NCBI GenBank assembly: GCA_017619755.1
Contig: JAFZRU010000035.1
Coordinates: forward strand, 32,785 to 96,784
Direction of reading: 5' to 3'
DNA length: 64,000 nt
Origin: Prevotella sp.
Lineage (GTDB): Bacteria > Bacteroidota > Bacteroidia > Bacteroidales > Bacteroidaceae
Shown here piece by piece: positions 45,560 to 54,458 of the stretch. Below the pieces are notes generated by a model. It had not been told where the DNA came from. It worked only from the letters and a program-made list of their open reading frames with translations, and searched no databases. The position numbers and the translations under genes are program-made. How positions within the stretch are numbered: the first letter of the stretch is position 1; every line of letters begins with the position of its first letter.

Positions 45560-45850
45560 ATGTTTAGACGAGACGTAAAAAAAATCGACACGCTGCTCGT
45601 GCAGTTCTTGCGCTCCACAGGATTGGAAACCCCGTTGCTGCAGCGGAGGCTCGTGGATGCATGGCCGGAGGTGATGGGAAAGAACGTGGCTCGGCATACG
45701 GGCCAGGTCTTCATTTCCAATCAAGAACTATGGGTGAAAATCAACAATTCGGCCTTGAGAGCCGAATTGTCAATGATGCGTTCCGACATTGTTGAGAGAC
45801 TCAACAACCACGTGGGGGTGCGAATCGTGGTTGATGTTCGTTTTTTCTAA
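45560..45850 (+). CDS. dciA: DciA-like (DUF721) replicative helicase loader
   Basis: 96 aa DUF721 protein. The core LVDAWPEVMGKNVARHTGQVFISNQELWVKINNSALRAELSMMR has the conserved Trp and the helix-sheet pattern of the KH-like DciA domain, which recruits DnaB helicase in bacteria lacking DnaC. In this short form there is no extra disordered tail. It lies 6 nt after recF, so is translated from the same mRNA. The role as helicase loader is known for other phyla and inferred here. Confidence 0.85.
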   Translation: MFRRDVKKIDTLLVQFLRSTGLETPLLQRRLVDAWPEVMGKNVARHTGQVFISNQELWVKINNSALRAELSMMRSDIVERLNNHVGVRIVVDVRFF

Positions 45851-45867
45851 CTACCCCCTGCTCTAAC

Positions 45868-47586
45868 TCAAGCCTTGCGGAAAGCTGTCACCCATTTCTC
45901 CATACGCATGAGATTTTTTTCACCACCCGTACCCTTCAGCGGGGAGTAGGCCACTTTCTGGCTTTCTTCTTTCTTTGGGAAGGCAATGCCTTTCTTAAAC
46001 ACCTCTTTCGTGGTGCGGATGGCGGGGTCGTCCTCGTTGAGATACTCCATCCACGAACACTCATCGAGCATGTTGTAGATGATGCGACTGAAGATGTATT
46101 TCTCAAAGAGTGCTTGAGATTTTTGTAACATCAAGTTGCGACGTTGCAGACCATTTTTCTCAGCGTATGAGGCGAATTTATCCAACAATCCCTGACGTTT
46201 GAGATAGGCTATCAGTTCGCTGGAGGTTTTCTTTGTTTTCAATTCATCGCGATGTTCGTCGGTGTATTCAAAGGCGAACTGAAGGATGAGGCCGCTCATG
46301 GCAGCCTCCTTGTAATAGGAAGTGATGCCCGTGGTGTCCTCTGGAACAAAGATGTCGGGCGTGATGCCACCACCACCATACACCGTGCGTCCGAGCATCG
46401 TGTGGTATTCCGGCCCTTCGTGTTTGATACTGTCCATCGAGAAATATTCTCCTCGGTTGTAGCGGGTCAGCAAGTCCTCCTCGTATTCCTTGTCGTTGCC
46501 CGTGTTGTAATGTTTCTGGATGCAACGTCCTGAAGGGGAGTAATAGCGGGCGATGGTCAGACGAATCATACTGCCATCGCGCAAGCCAATCTGTTGTTGA
46601 ACCAACCCTTTGCCAAAGGAGCGACGACCTATCACTGTACCGCGGTCGTTGTCCTGGATGGCACCAGCTAAGATCTCGGATGCTGACGCCGATCCCTCGT
46701 TGATGAGCACCACCAAGGGAACATCCTGGTAGGAGCCATGGCCGGTACTCATAAAGTCTTGGCGGGGTTGCTTACGGCCTTCGGTATAGACAATGCGGCG
46801 ATTCTTGGGAAGAAACTCGTCGGCAATCTGGATGGCCGACGACATATAGCCGCCGGCATTATCGCGAAGGTCAATCACCAAGTTCTCGAAATCCTGCTGG
46901 GAGAGGTCTGCCAAGGCACTGATCATCTCACCATAGGTGTTCTCACCGAAATTCTTGATGCGAATGTAGCCTGTATGGGCATCGAGCATATAGGCACAGC
47001 TGATGCTCTTCGTGGTGATGTTGTCGCGGGTGATGGTGAACTGACGCACTTTGTTTTGATGGTTGCGTAAGACACCTATCTTCACCTTGGTGCCACGAGG
47101 GCCTTTCAAACGTCGCATGGCCTCCTCGTTGGTCACTTCCTTGCCCACAAAGGGCTTGTCGTCCACGCTGACAATTTTGTCGCCGGCAATTAATCCAGCA
47201 CTCTCAGCAGGGCCTCCGGGGATGACATTCTGAACATGTATGGTGTCTTTTCTGATGACAAACTCTATACCCACACCAGAGAAGGAACCTTGTAGCTCAT
47301 CATTGGCCGACTGCACGTCCTTGGCACTGATGTAAACGGAATGGGGATCCAATTCTGCGAGGATTTCTGGTATGGCGTTCTCCACCAGTTCGTTCATGTT
47401 CACGCTGTCCACATATTGGTCGTCGATGAGGTGGAGCAGGTCGTTCAGGCGGTTGCTGCCGGAATTGATGATGCTCAAGCGGTTGCCGGAGAAATGGTTG
47501 GAGTAGAAGGTGCCGATGAGGATGCCAAGCACCACGCAGGCTGCGAGTGCCAGAGGCATGAGGCGGTTGGTCTTGTTAAGGTTCAT
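45868..47586 (-). CDS. ctp: S41 family C-terminal processing peptidase
   Basis: 572 aa. An N-terminal TM anchor (about 11-28), an N-terminal helical region, and a PDZ domain at about 88-175 (GIEFVIRKDTIHVQNVIPGGPAESAGLIAGDKIVSVD). The S41 protease core at about 190-370 has NEGSASASEILAGAIQDNDRG with the catalytic Ser and RRSFGKGLVQ with the catalytic Lys. The C-terminal part (380-572) includes a Bacteroidetes-type helical extension. Cleaves periplasmic proteins with unstructured C-termini. The start overlaps the dCMP deaminase stop codon by 11 nt. Confidence 0.93.
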   Translation of the reverse strand: MNLNKTNRLMPLALAACVVLGILIGTFYSNHFSGNRLSIINSGSNRLNDLLHLIDDQYVDSVNMNELVENAIPEILAELDPHSVYISAKDVQSANDELQGSFSGVGIEFVIRKDTIHVQNVIPGGPAESAGLIAGDKIVSVDDKPFVGKEVTNEEAMRRLKGPRGTKVKIGVLRNHQNKVRQFTITRDNITTKSISCAYMLDAHTGYIRIKNFGENTYGEMISALADLSQQDFENLVIDLRDNAGGYMSSAIQIADEFLPKNRRIVYTEGRKQPRQDFMSTGHGSYQDVPLVVLINEGSASASEILAGAIQDNDRGTVIGRRSFGKGLVQQQIGLRDGSMIRLTIARYYSPSGRCIQKHYNTGNDKEYEEDLLTRYNRGEYFSMDSIKHEGPEYHTMLGRTVYGGGGITPDIFVPEDTTGITSYYKEAAMSGLILQFAFEYTDEHRDELKTKKTSSELIAYLKRQGLLDKFASYAEKNGLQRRNLMLQKSQALFEKYIFSRIIYNMLDECSWMEYLNEDDPAIRTTKEVFKKGIAFPKKEESQKVAYSPLKGTGGEKNLMRMEKWVTAFRKA

Positions 47587-48016
47587 TCTCTTCGAGATTG
47601 ATATATTTGACTTCTATATTGGCGCGGCGAAGCAATTCCAAGCCGTCGGCCAGACGATATTCCTCACCATATACCACGCGGCGAATGCCTGCTTGGATGA
47701 TGAGTTTCGAACATTCCATACATGGGGAGGCTGTGACATACAGCGTCGAACCGTCGCTGTTGTTGTTGCTCCGGGCGAGTTTTGTGATGGCGTTCGCCTC
47801 CGCATGAAGCACGTATGGCTTCGTCACGTTGTTTTCATCCTCACACACGTTCTCAAAGCCGCTGGGCGTGCCGTTGTAGCCGTCGCTGATCACCATCTTG
47901 TCCTTCACCACCAAAGCTCCCACCTTTCGGCGGGTGCAATAGCTGTTCTCCGACCAAATGCGTGCCATCCGCAGGTATCGAAGGTCGAGAAGGTCCTGTT
48001 TTTCTTTGGAAACCAT
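47576..48016 (-). CDS. dCMP deaminase (ComEB-like)
   Basis: 146 aa from the ATG at 48016; the longer open frame overlaps the M3 peptidase gene and was not used. Deaminates dCMP to dUMP, feeding dTMP synthesis. Zinc site H71-A-E73 (HAEANAI) with C99 and C102 (SPCMEC) is the cytidine/deoxycytidylate deaminase signature; YCTRRKVGALVVKD precedes it. The gene overlaps the S41 protease start by 11 nt and lies 10 nt after the M3 peptidase stop codon, forming a tight three-gene unit in which the enzymes have no obvious common pathway. Confidence 0.92.
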   Translation of the reverse strand: MVSKEKQDLLDLRYLRMARIWSENSYCTRRKVGALVVKDKMVISDGYNGTPSGFENVCEDENNVTKPYVLHAEANAITKLARSNNNSDGSTLYVTASPCMECSKLIIQAGIRRVVYGEEYRLADGLELLRRANIEVKYINLEENEP

Positions 48017-48026
48017 GATTGTTGCG

Positions 48027-50108
48027 CTATTTTTTTCTTCTCCTGATGCCGTTGCGTCGCAGGAGGGCGTCGATGGTGGGCTCACTTCCCCTGAAACGCT
48101 TGTATAGTTCCATGGGGTGCTCCGTCCCGCCGCGAGAGAGGATGCAGTCGCGGAAACGCTGAGCAGTGTTGGTGTCGAAGATGCCGTGTTTCTTGAAGAC
48201 GCTGAAAGCGTCGGCCTCCAGCACCTCCGCCCATTTGTAGCTGTAGTAGCCAGCGGCATACCCCCCAGCCATAATATGTGAGAACTGGGTAGTCATGCAA
48301 GTATCGGGCAACTGCTTGAACACCATGGCTTTCTCCCAAGCCTTTTTCTCAAACTCCAAGATGTTGCCCTCGAAAGGCTTCTTCATCGTGTAGTAAGCCA
48401 TGTCAAGCAGGCCGAAACTCACTTGTCGCAAACAGTTGTAAGCCACCATGAAATTACGGCTTCGAACGATGCGGTCAATCAACTCGTCGGGTAGCGGCTC
48501 GCCTGTCTCGTAATGGAAGGCAAAGGTGCGTAGGAACTCCTTCTCTATCGAATAGTTTTCCATAAACTGCGAAGGCAACTCCACAAAGTCCCACCACACA
48601 TTGGTGCCAGACATACTCTCGAAACGGGTGTTGGCAAACATGCCATGGAGAGAATGGCCAAACTCGTGGAGGAAAGTCTCCACCTCGCCCAGACTCAGCA
48701 GCGAAGGCTTGCTCTCGGTAGGTTTCGTCAAGTTCATCACCACGCTCACGTGTGGGCGAATGTTCTCGCCCTTCGTGTTGATGTATTGGCCTTGGAAACT
48801 TGTCATCCAGGCTCCTCCTCGCTTTCCTTTGCGGGGGTGGAAGTCGGCATAGAACACGGCAAGATAACTGCCGTCCTTGTCAAACACTTCGTAGGCTTTC
48901 ACATCGGGATGATACACGGGGATGGATGTGTTCTCCACGAAAGTGATGCCATAAAGGCGCTGCGCCAAACCGAAAACACCGTCAATCACACGTGAGAGTT
49001 CGAAATAGGGTCGCAACATCTCCGAGTCCAAGTCGTATTTCGCCATCTGGAGCTTGTAGGAATAGTGGCTGATGTCCCATGGCTCCATGGTGAAGCCTCG
49101 TCCCTCACTCTTGCGTGCGACCTTCTCCATTTCCTTGAGTTCCTTCAGGGCTGTAGGCTTGTAAGAGTCTATCAGTTCGTCAAGCAGTCGATAGACATTG
49201 CGCTTGTTACTGGCCATTCGTTGCTTGAGCACATAGTCGGCGTATGTCTTGAAACCCAGTAGTTGTGCAATCTCGCGGCGTAGGTTGACGATGCGCTTGC
49301 AGATGTCGAGATTGTTGGTGGTGTTGTCATGTGTGCATAGCGTGTTGCTGGCCATATAGAGTTGACGGCGCAGGTCACGACGGGTGGAATATTTCAACAG
49401 CGGCCCCATGCTCGGGGTGTCAAGGGTGAACCCCCAACCCTCTAAACCACGCTCCCTGGCTTCCTGGGCAGCGGCTTCCCTCACACGGTCTGGTAGGCCG
49501 TCCAAGTCGCCCTCATCGGTGAGATGAAGGGTATATGCCTTGCGCTCTTTAAGCAGGTTTTGCGAGAACTGCAGGGACAGCAGGCCTATCTCCTCGTTGA
49601 GCTGACGCAGACGTGCCTTTCCTGTGTCGTCGAGCAAAGCTCCATTGCGACGGAAACCATCATATATGTTATCGAGCATCCGCTTCTCTTCCGGTGTCAG
49701 ACGGCGATGGTGACGCTTCACCGCCTTGATGCGTTGGAAGAGTTGAGGGTTGAGCAGCATGTCATTGGAATGCTGTGTGAGCAACGGCTCCATCTTCTGA
49801 GCCAAAGCGTCCATCTCGTCATTTGTCTCTGCTCCAAGGAGATTGAAAAAGGCGTTTGACACACGGTCGAGCAAACCATAGTAGAAACTGTCATCATCCT
49901 TGTTAAGAATGGTGTTATCAAACGTGGGCTTGTCGGGGTTGTTGATAGTTTTCTCCAACTGCTCTTTGTCGCGGCGCATGCCCTCAATGAAGGCCTCTTC
50001 GAAATCCTCCAGCGTCAATTGGTTGAACGGAATGGTGTGGTGTGGCGTGTCGTAGGGCGTGAAAAAAGGATTCACATGGGGAGCGTTGGATGGCGATGCT
50101 TCGGTCAT
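48027..50108 (-). CDS. dcp: M3 family peptidyl-dipeptidase (Dcp-like), cytoplasmic
   Basis: 693 aa, full length for M3A. Zinc site HEFGH in ETFLHEFGHSLHGMF with the third ligand Glu in the following helix (FVELPSQFMENY). The substrate loop is GGYAAGYYSYKWAEVLEADAFS. No signal peptide, unlike the related partial gene at 1-415. It probably degrades oligopeptides in the cytoplasm. Promoter TTTG-N19-TAATTTTG at 50134-50164. First gene of the M3-dCMP deaminase-S41 unit. Confidence 0.95.
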   Translation of the reverse strand: MTEASPSNAPHVNPFFTPYDTPHHTIPFNQLTLEDFEEAFIEGMRRDKEQLEKTINNPDKPTFDNTILNKDDDSFYYGLLDRVSNAFFNLLGAETNDEMDALAQKMEPLLTQHSNDMLLNPQLFQRIKAVKRHHRRLTPEEKRMLDNIYDGFRRNGALLDDTGKARLRQLNEEIGLLSLQFSQNLLKERKAYTLHLTDEGDLDGLPDRVREAAAQEARERGLEGWGFTLDTPSMGPLLKYSTRRDLRRQLYMASNTLCTHDNTTNNLDICKRIVNLRREIAQLLGFKTYADYVLKQRMASNKRNVYRLLDELIDSYKPTALKELKEMEKVARKSEGRGFTMEPWDISHYSYKLQMAKYDLDSEMLRPYFELSRVIDGVFGLAQRLYGITFVENTSIPVYHPDVKAYEVFDKDGSYLAVFYADFHPRKGKRGGAWMTSFQGQYINTKGENIRPHVSVVMNLTKPTESKPSLLSLGEVETFLHEFGHSLHGMFANTRFESMSGTNVWWDFVELPSQFMENYSIEKEFLRTFAFHYETGEPLPDELIDRIVRSRNFMVAYNCLRQVSFGLLDMAYYTMKKPFEGNILEFEKKAWEKAMVFKQLPDTCMTTQFSHIMAGGYAAGYYSYKWAEVLEADAFSVFKKHGIFDTNTAQRFRDCILSRGGTEHPMELYKRFRGSEPTIDALLRRNGIRRRKK

Positions 50109-50133
50109 TGCTGTTATTTCTTTTTTTGTGATG

Positions 50134-50164
50134 CAAAATTAGTGAAATCCCCCCAATACACAAA
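50134..50164 (-). promoter_or_regulatory. Promoter of the M3 peptidase-dCMP deaminase-S41 unit
   Basis: TTTG (50164-50161), 19 nt, TAATTTTG (50141-50134), full consensus, about 26 nt before the ATG at 50108. Confidence 0.75.
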
Positions 50165-50242
50165 ATAATTCAACAAAGTTTTTCTTTTGGGCGGCTTTTG
50201 GACGTCCATATTCTCTATTTTTAACGATTGGGATGGTTGTCC

Positions 50243-50608
50243 TTATGCTTGTCGTCTCTTTTCCAATACTCCCGTCCGCTGATATTTTTCCCAACAGCGT
50301 TGCTTCACATCGGCCTCAATGTCACCGATGGGTCGGTGGGGGTTGGAGAGAGATTTCACATACACGCATCCTGCCGACACCACTACCGCCACGACGAAGC
50401 TCACCACCCACCGCAGCACCTCACTGGCGATGGGTATATATTGGATACAGAGGATGCCCGTTACCACAGGAATGCCGAAGAGCAGCCAGTCTGCTCCACT
50501 TGTGATTTTATACGTACCCACGGCATCGCTGTACTCGCGGTCTTCCGCCAACACCCATTGCTTGTTGGCCAACCACCAATTCTCAAAAGTCTCGTCTTTT
50601 TCTTTCAT
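50243..50608 (-). CDS. Small two-TM membrane protein of unknown function
   Basis: 121 aa. A charged N-terminus (MKEKDETFENWWLANKQWV) is followed by two hydrophobic helices at about 41-58 (WLLFGIPVVTGILCIQYI) and about 64-82 (VLRWVVSFVVAVVVSAGCV), then a basic C-terminal tail. I do not recognise a family. It starts 19 nt after the hemW stop codon and is likely co-transcribed. A role in heme or radical-SAM chemistry cannot be inferred from this alone. Confidence 0.75.
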   Translation of the reverse strand: MKEKDETFENWWLANKQWVLAEDREYSDAVGTYKITSGADWLLFGIPVVTGILCIQYIPIASEVLRWVVSFVVAVVVSAGCVYVKSLSNPHRPIGDIEADVKQRCWEKYQRTGVLEKRRQA

Positions 50609-50627
50609 ATTTTATTTGTTTCTATTG

Positions 50628-51743
50628 TCATACCCATACCAAATCGCTCATCACCGTGTCGCTCAAAGTGATGCCAAGCAAGGTGAGTCGTAGCCGCCCT
50701 CGCTCAATGACCAGAAGCCCCCTGTCGATATGTTTCCGGGCGTTGCTCATCATATAATTGAACATCTTCAAACCATAACGTTGCTCCACTTCTTTTAATG
50801 ATATACCTTCACATGTACGCAAAGCGGTGGTCACCATATCGTTATAATGGTCGAAAGATGTCAGCTGCTCGGTCTCGCACGGTAGGATGCCATTTTTGAT
50901 GGCCTCGATGTATTTTTCCACGTCAGCCACATTGGCTTGTCGGCAAGTTCCATTGAAAGAATGGGCCGCCGCACCAAGTCCTTGGTAGGGTGTACCATTC
51001 CAATAGCTGCTGTTGTGGAGCGAGCGGTATCCGGGCAGGGCGAAATTGCTGATTTCGTAATGCTCATAGCCCGCCGAGGTCAACTGTTCCACCAACATTT
51101 TGTACATGACAACATAGGTGTCATCATCCAACTCAGCCACCTTACCCGTCTCTAACAAATGGAATAGGGGAGTACCCTCCTCGTACATCAGGCTGTAGGA
51201 CGAAAGATGCTTCACACCTAAGGAAAGTGCGGAGTGGAGGTCGGACTGCCAGTCGGCAATCGTTTCGTTGGGAAAACCAAACATGAGGTCGATGCTGATG
51301 TTGTGGATGCCCGATTGGCGCAACCTTTCCACAGCTTCTACGGCTTGTTGTGCGGAGTGACGGCGGTGTAGGAAGTGAAGCCGCTCGTCAGCGAAGGTCT
51401 GCACACCCATGCTCACGCGGTTGACCCCAACTTCCAGCATCGCACCTACAAGTTGCTCGTCCACGTCGTCGGGGTTGCACTCCATCGTCACCTCGATGTT
51501 AGGCATCACATCATATACATTGTGGATGGAAGAGAATAATTGACGCAACATCATCGTATCGAGTTGGGAGGGAGTACCACCACCTATGTAAATGGTACTC
51601 ACCTTTCCGCCACCGCGAAGGTGCATCTCCTTGCATAGGGCATCAACGTATGCCCACCGCCGCCCATGTAACGTGGTGGAGTAGAAACCGCAATACAAAC
51701 AACGGCTCTTACAAAATGGAATATGTATGTACAAACCTTGCAC
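50628..51743 (-). CDS. hemW: Radical SAM heme chaperone HemW
   Basis: 371 aa. Radical SAM protein (CxxxCxxC: C11, C15, C18 in FCKSRCLYCGF), often misnamed oxygen-independent coproporphyrinogen oxidase. The HemW-type features are the extra Cys right after the cluster motif being absent (CGF rather than CNF/CYC) and a C-terminal HemN-like domain (AAHSFNGTCRQANVADVEKYI). HemW delivers heme to respiratory proteins. The start is the GTG at 51743; no ATG fits the frame. A -7 box TACTTTTG ends only 4 nt upstream, so the message may be leaderless. Confidence 0.88.
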   Translation of the reverse strand: MQGLYIHIPFCKSRCLYCGFYSTTLHGRRWAYVDALCKEMHLRGGGKVSTIYIGGGTPSQLDTMMLRQLFSSIHNVYDVMPNIEVTMECNPDDVDEQLVGAMLEVGVNRVSMGVQTFADERLHFLHRRHSAQQAVEAVERLRQSGIHNISIDLMFGFPNETIADWQSDLHSALSLGVKHLSSYSLMYEEGTPLFHLLETGKVAELDDDTYVVMYKMLVEQLTSAGYEHYEISNFALPGYRSLHNSSYWNGTPYQGLGAAAHSFNGTCRQANVADVEKYIEAIKNGILPCETEQLTSFDHYNDMVTTALRTCEGISLKEVEQRYGLKMFNYMMSNARKHIDRGLLVIERGRLRLTLLGITLSDTVMSDLVWV

Positions 51744-51747
51744 ATTG

Positions 51748-51755
51748 CAAAAGTA
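51748..51755 (-). promoter_or_regulatory. -7 element abutting the hemW GTG start
   Basis: TACTTTTG on the minus strand (51755-51748) with CTTG 18 nt upstream. It ends 4 nt before the GTG at 51743. Confidence 0.5.
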
Positions 51756-51965
51756 GGCAAAATTTTAGAAATACAAGTCGGCAGTCTGGAGAATTTGCTT
51801 TTTAACGGGAAAACAGTTGAAAAAACACCGACAAATACATGCAAATCGCACTTTTTTTCAAGGCAGCTTTATTAATAATATATGGTGAAAATATGAAGTG
51901 AATGGAGAGGTGATTTCCCTTGGAAAGCCTAAATGTTTTTAAAGAAATGCGAATTTCAAGGAAAA

Positions 51966-52010
51966 GTTTTGGCTGTTTGTTAAAAAATGAGTACTTTTAT
52001 CGGCCAAAAC
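51966..52010 (+). promoter_or_regulatory. EF-G2 promoter bracketed by an inverted repeat
   Basis: TTTG (51968-51971), 20 nt, TACTTTTA (51992-51999; last base A instead of G). The left arm GTTTTGGC contains the -33 TTTG and the right arm GCCAAAAC covers the expected transcription start. The arrangement suggests a dimeric regulator acting at this weak promoter. Confidence 0.5.
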
Positions 52011-52052
52011 GAAAAAACGACAATTTTCACTTAAAATCTATCAATAAATTTT

Positions 52053-54212
52053 ATGAAAGTCTATCAGACAAACGAGATCAAAAACATCGCACTCATTGGC
52101 AGTGCGGGTAGCGGCAAGACTACTCTTGCCGAGTCCATACTCTTCGAAGCAGGCGTTATCAAGCGTCGCGGTACCGTAGAGGCAAAGAACACAGTGAGCG
52201 ATTATTTCCCCGTGGAGCAGGAATATGGCTATTCCGTATTCCCAACTGTTTTCCAAGTGGAATGGAACAACAAGAAGCTCAACTTCATTGACTGCCCGGG
52301 TTCGGAGGACTTCGTGGGAGGAGCCATCACGGCACTCAACGTCACCGACCAAGCTGTCATCATGGTAAACGGCCAATACGGACCCGAGGTGGGCACGATG
52401 AACACGTTCCGCGTGACAGAAAAACTGAACAAGCCCGTCATTTTCCTCGTCAACCAGCTCGACCGCGACAACTGCGACTTTGAAACAGTGATGAACAACT
52501 TGCGTGAGACCTTTGGAAGCAAGTGCGTGGAGGTGCAATATCCCATTGCCACCGGCGCTAATTTCAATGCCGTCATCGACGTGTTGCTCATGAAAAAATA
52601 TTCTTGGAAACCCGAAGGTGGAGCCCCCATCATCGAAGACATCCCCGCAGAGGAGATGGACAAGGCCGAGGAACTGCACGCCGCGCTCATTGAGGCAGCA
52701 GCTGAGAACGACGAGGCCTTGATGGAGAAATTCTTCGAGGAGGAGAACCTCACCGAGGACGAGATACGCGAGGGCATCCGCAAGGGGCTTGTCTCACGTA
52801 GCATATTCCCCGTCTTCTGCGTCTGCGCCAGCAAGGACATGGGCGTGCGCCGCTTGATGGAGTTCTTAGGCAACGTTGTGCCTTTCCCCACCGATATGCC
52901 AAAAGTAACTGACACCAACGGCAACGAAATCGCTGTGGACAGCAATGGCCCGGAAAGCCTCTTCTTCTTCAAGACCGGCATGGAGCCGCATATCGGAGAG
53001 GTGAGCTATTTCAAGGTGATGAGCGGTACGGTGAAGCAGGGAGACGACCTCACCAACGCCGACCGTGGTTCCAAGGAGCGCATCGGACAAGTGTTCGCAT
53101 GTGCCGGCGCCACACGTTTCCCCGTGGATGAACTGAAAGCCGGAGACATCGGTTGTACTGTTAAACTCAAGGACGTGAAGACTGGCAACACTCTCAACGC
53201 TAAGGATGTGGACATCCGTTTCGACTTCATCAAGTATCCTAACTCCAAATACTCTCGTGCCATCAAGGCCGCCAACGAAAGCGACACGGAGAAGCTGATG
53301 GCTGCCGTGCTGAAGATGAGACAGGAAGACCCCACATGGGTGGTGGAGCAGAGCAAGGAACTCAGGCAAATCATCATTCACGGACAAGGCGAGTTCCACC
53401 TTCGCACACTCAAGTGGCGCTTGGAGAACAACGAGAAGATTGCCGTCATCTACGAGGAGCCGAAAATCCCCTATCGCGAGACCATCACCAAGGTCAACCG
53501 TGCTGACTACCGCCACAAGAAGCAGTCGGGTGGAGCAGGACAGTTCGGTGAGGTTCACCTCATTGTGGAGCCATATACCGAGGGTATGCCCGATCCCGTT
53601 GTGTATAAGTTTGGAGGCCAGGAGTTCAAGATGAACATCAAGAGCCGTGAGGAAATAGACCTGGAGTGGGGTGGCAAACTCGTCTTCCTTAACTCCGTCG
53701 TCGGTGGAGCCATTGACCTGCGTTTCATGCCTGCCATCCTCAAGGGTGTTATGGAGCGCATGGAGCAAGGTCCTCTTACTGGTAGTTATGCACGCGACGT
53801 TCGCGTCATCGTTTATGACGGCAAAATGCACCCGGTGGACTCCAACGAACTTTCCTTTATGCTTGCCGCACGCAACGCATTCTCCAAGGCTTTCAAGGAT
53901 GCTGGTCCCAAGGTGCTCGAACCCATTTACGACCTCGAGGTACTGGTGCCTGCAGACTACATGGGTGACGTGATGGGCGACCTCCAAGGACGCCGCGCCA
54001 TCATCATGGGTATGGACAGCGAGGCTGGCTATCAGAAACTCAACGCGAAAATCCCTCTCAAAGAGTTGGCCAACTACAGCATCGCCCTCAGTTCGCTCAC
54101 TGGCGGCAGGGCATCGTTCACCACCTCTTTCTCCAGCTACGAGCTCGTACCTAACGACATCCAGCAGGAACTTATCAAGCAGCACGAGGCAGAACTTGCC
54201 GAGGAGGATTAA
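52053..54212 (+). CDS. fusA2: EF-G2, elongation factor G paralog lacking the catalytic His
   Basis: 719 aa. Domain order as EF-G: GTPase domain (1 to about 280), II, III, IV, V. P-loop GSAGSGKT (16-23) is intact, but the switch II motif is DCPGSEDF: S84-E85 replace the His-Val of EF-G1 (DTPGHVDF), removing the catalytic His. Switch I lacks the RGIT motif (EYGYSVFP), and the G4 motif is NQLD (134-137) not NKMD. From memory, a Bacteroides EF-G paralog with these losses supports GTP-hydrolysis-independent translocation during starvation and is needed in the gut. Function here is inferred by matching those residues. Domain IV and V are full length. Promoter is weak and bracketed by an inverted repeat. 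Confidence 0.9.
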   Translation: MKVYQTNEIKNIALIGSAGSGKTTLAESILFEAGVIKRRGTVEAKNTVSDYFPVEQEYGYSVFPTVFQVEWNNKKLNFIDCPGSEDFVGGAITALNVTDQAVIMVNGQYGPEVGTMNTFRVTEKLNKPVIFLVNQLDRDNCDFETVMNNLRETFGSKCVEVQYPIATGANFNAVIDVLLMKKYSWKPEGGAPIIEDIPAEEMDKAEELHAALIEAAAENDEALMEKFFEEENLTEDEIREGIRKGLVSRSIFPVFCVCASKDMGVRRLMEFLGNVVPFPTDMPKVTDTNGNEIAVDSNGPESLFFFKTGMEPHIGEVSYFKVMSGTVKQGDDLTNADRGSKERIGQVFACAGATRFPVDELKAGDIGCTVKLKDVKTGNTLNAKDVDIRFDFIKYPNSKYSRAIKAANESDTEKLMAAVLKMRQEDPTWVVEQSKELRQIIIHGQGEFHLRTLKWRLENNEKIAVIYEEPKIPYRETITKVNRADYRHKKQSGGAGQFGEVHLIVEPYTEGMPDPVVYKFGGQEFKMNIKSREEIDLEWGGKLVFLNSVVGGAIDLRFMPAILKGVMERMEQGPLTGSYARDVRVIVYDGKMHPVDSNELSFMLAARNAFSKAFKDAGPKVLEPIYDLEVLVPADYMGDVMGDLQGRRAIIMGMDSEAGYQKLNAKIPLKELANYSIALSSLTGGRASFTTSFSSYELVPNDIQQELIKQHEAELAEED

Positions 54213-54248
54213 TCTCCATAGGCTATTTGCCAAATATGAAATTAATAG

Positions 54249-54279
54249 AGGCCCATTCCTTCATAGGGATGGGCCTTTT
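54249..54279 (+). terminator. Terminator of the EF-G2 gene
   Basis: AGGCCCATTCCT-TCAT-AGGGATGGGCCT followed by TTTTC, 37 nt after the stop codon. Confidence 0.85.
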
Positions 54280-54315
54280 CTGACAGTTAAAAATCCTTAA
54301 AACACTTGCTTGTCC

Positions 54316-54346
54316 TTTGTCATGGCGTAGGAAATGACTACCTTTG
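54316..54346 (+). promoter_or_regulatory. Promoter of the SRP RNA-tRNA-Thr unit
   Basis: TTTG (54316-54319), 19 nt, TACCTTTG (54339-54346): full consensus. Transcription would start about 6 nt before the SRP RNA stem. Confidence 0.8.
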
Positions 54347-54358
54347 CACCCGCAAAAC

Positions 54359-54454
54359 GGGCAAGTCTTGCACGGCCAGCTCCCTGCGAATCCTCCAGGA
54401 CAGGAATGTAGCAAAGGCAGTAGGTTGTAGCGGCGCGATGCAAGTAGCTTGCCC
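54359..54454 (+). ncRNA. ffs: 4.5S signal recognition particle RNA
   Basis: A 96-nt RNA closed by GGGCAAG (54359-54365) and CTTGCCC (54448-54454), with a second helix TTGCA/TGCAA. The apical part reads CCAGGACAGGAATGTAGCAAAGG. A GGAA tetraloop closed by ACA/TGT, the AGG-A/AGCA symmetric loop and the CCAGG stem are the conserved Ffh-binding site of bacterial small SRP RNAs. It pairs with Ffh to target membrane proteins to SecYEG. It is easily missed because spurious ORFs overlap it. tRNA-Thr starts 4 nt after its 3' end, so the two are almost certainly cut from one transcript. Confidence 0.88.
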
Positions 54455-54458
54455 ACCC

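Larger units (their letters stand above)
51744..52052. other. Gene-free region between hemW and EF-G2
   Basis: 309 AT-rich bases with divergent promoters. The notable element is an inverted repeat GTTTTGGC (51966-51973) / GCCAAAAC (52003-52010) that brackets the putative EF-G2 promoter. A 63-codon ORF at 51920 overlaps the EF-G2 start in another frame and is not credible. Confidence 0.6.

Noticed and set aside
52866-54233. 455-codon minus-strand ORF
   Set aside because: Antisense to EF-G2; composition is His/Val/Leu-rich as expected for a shadow frame.
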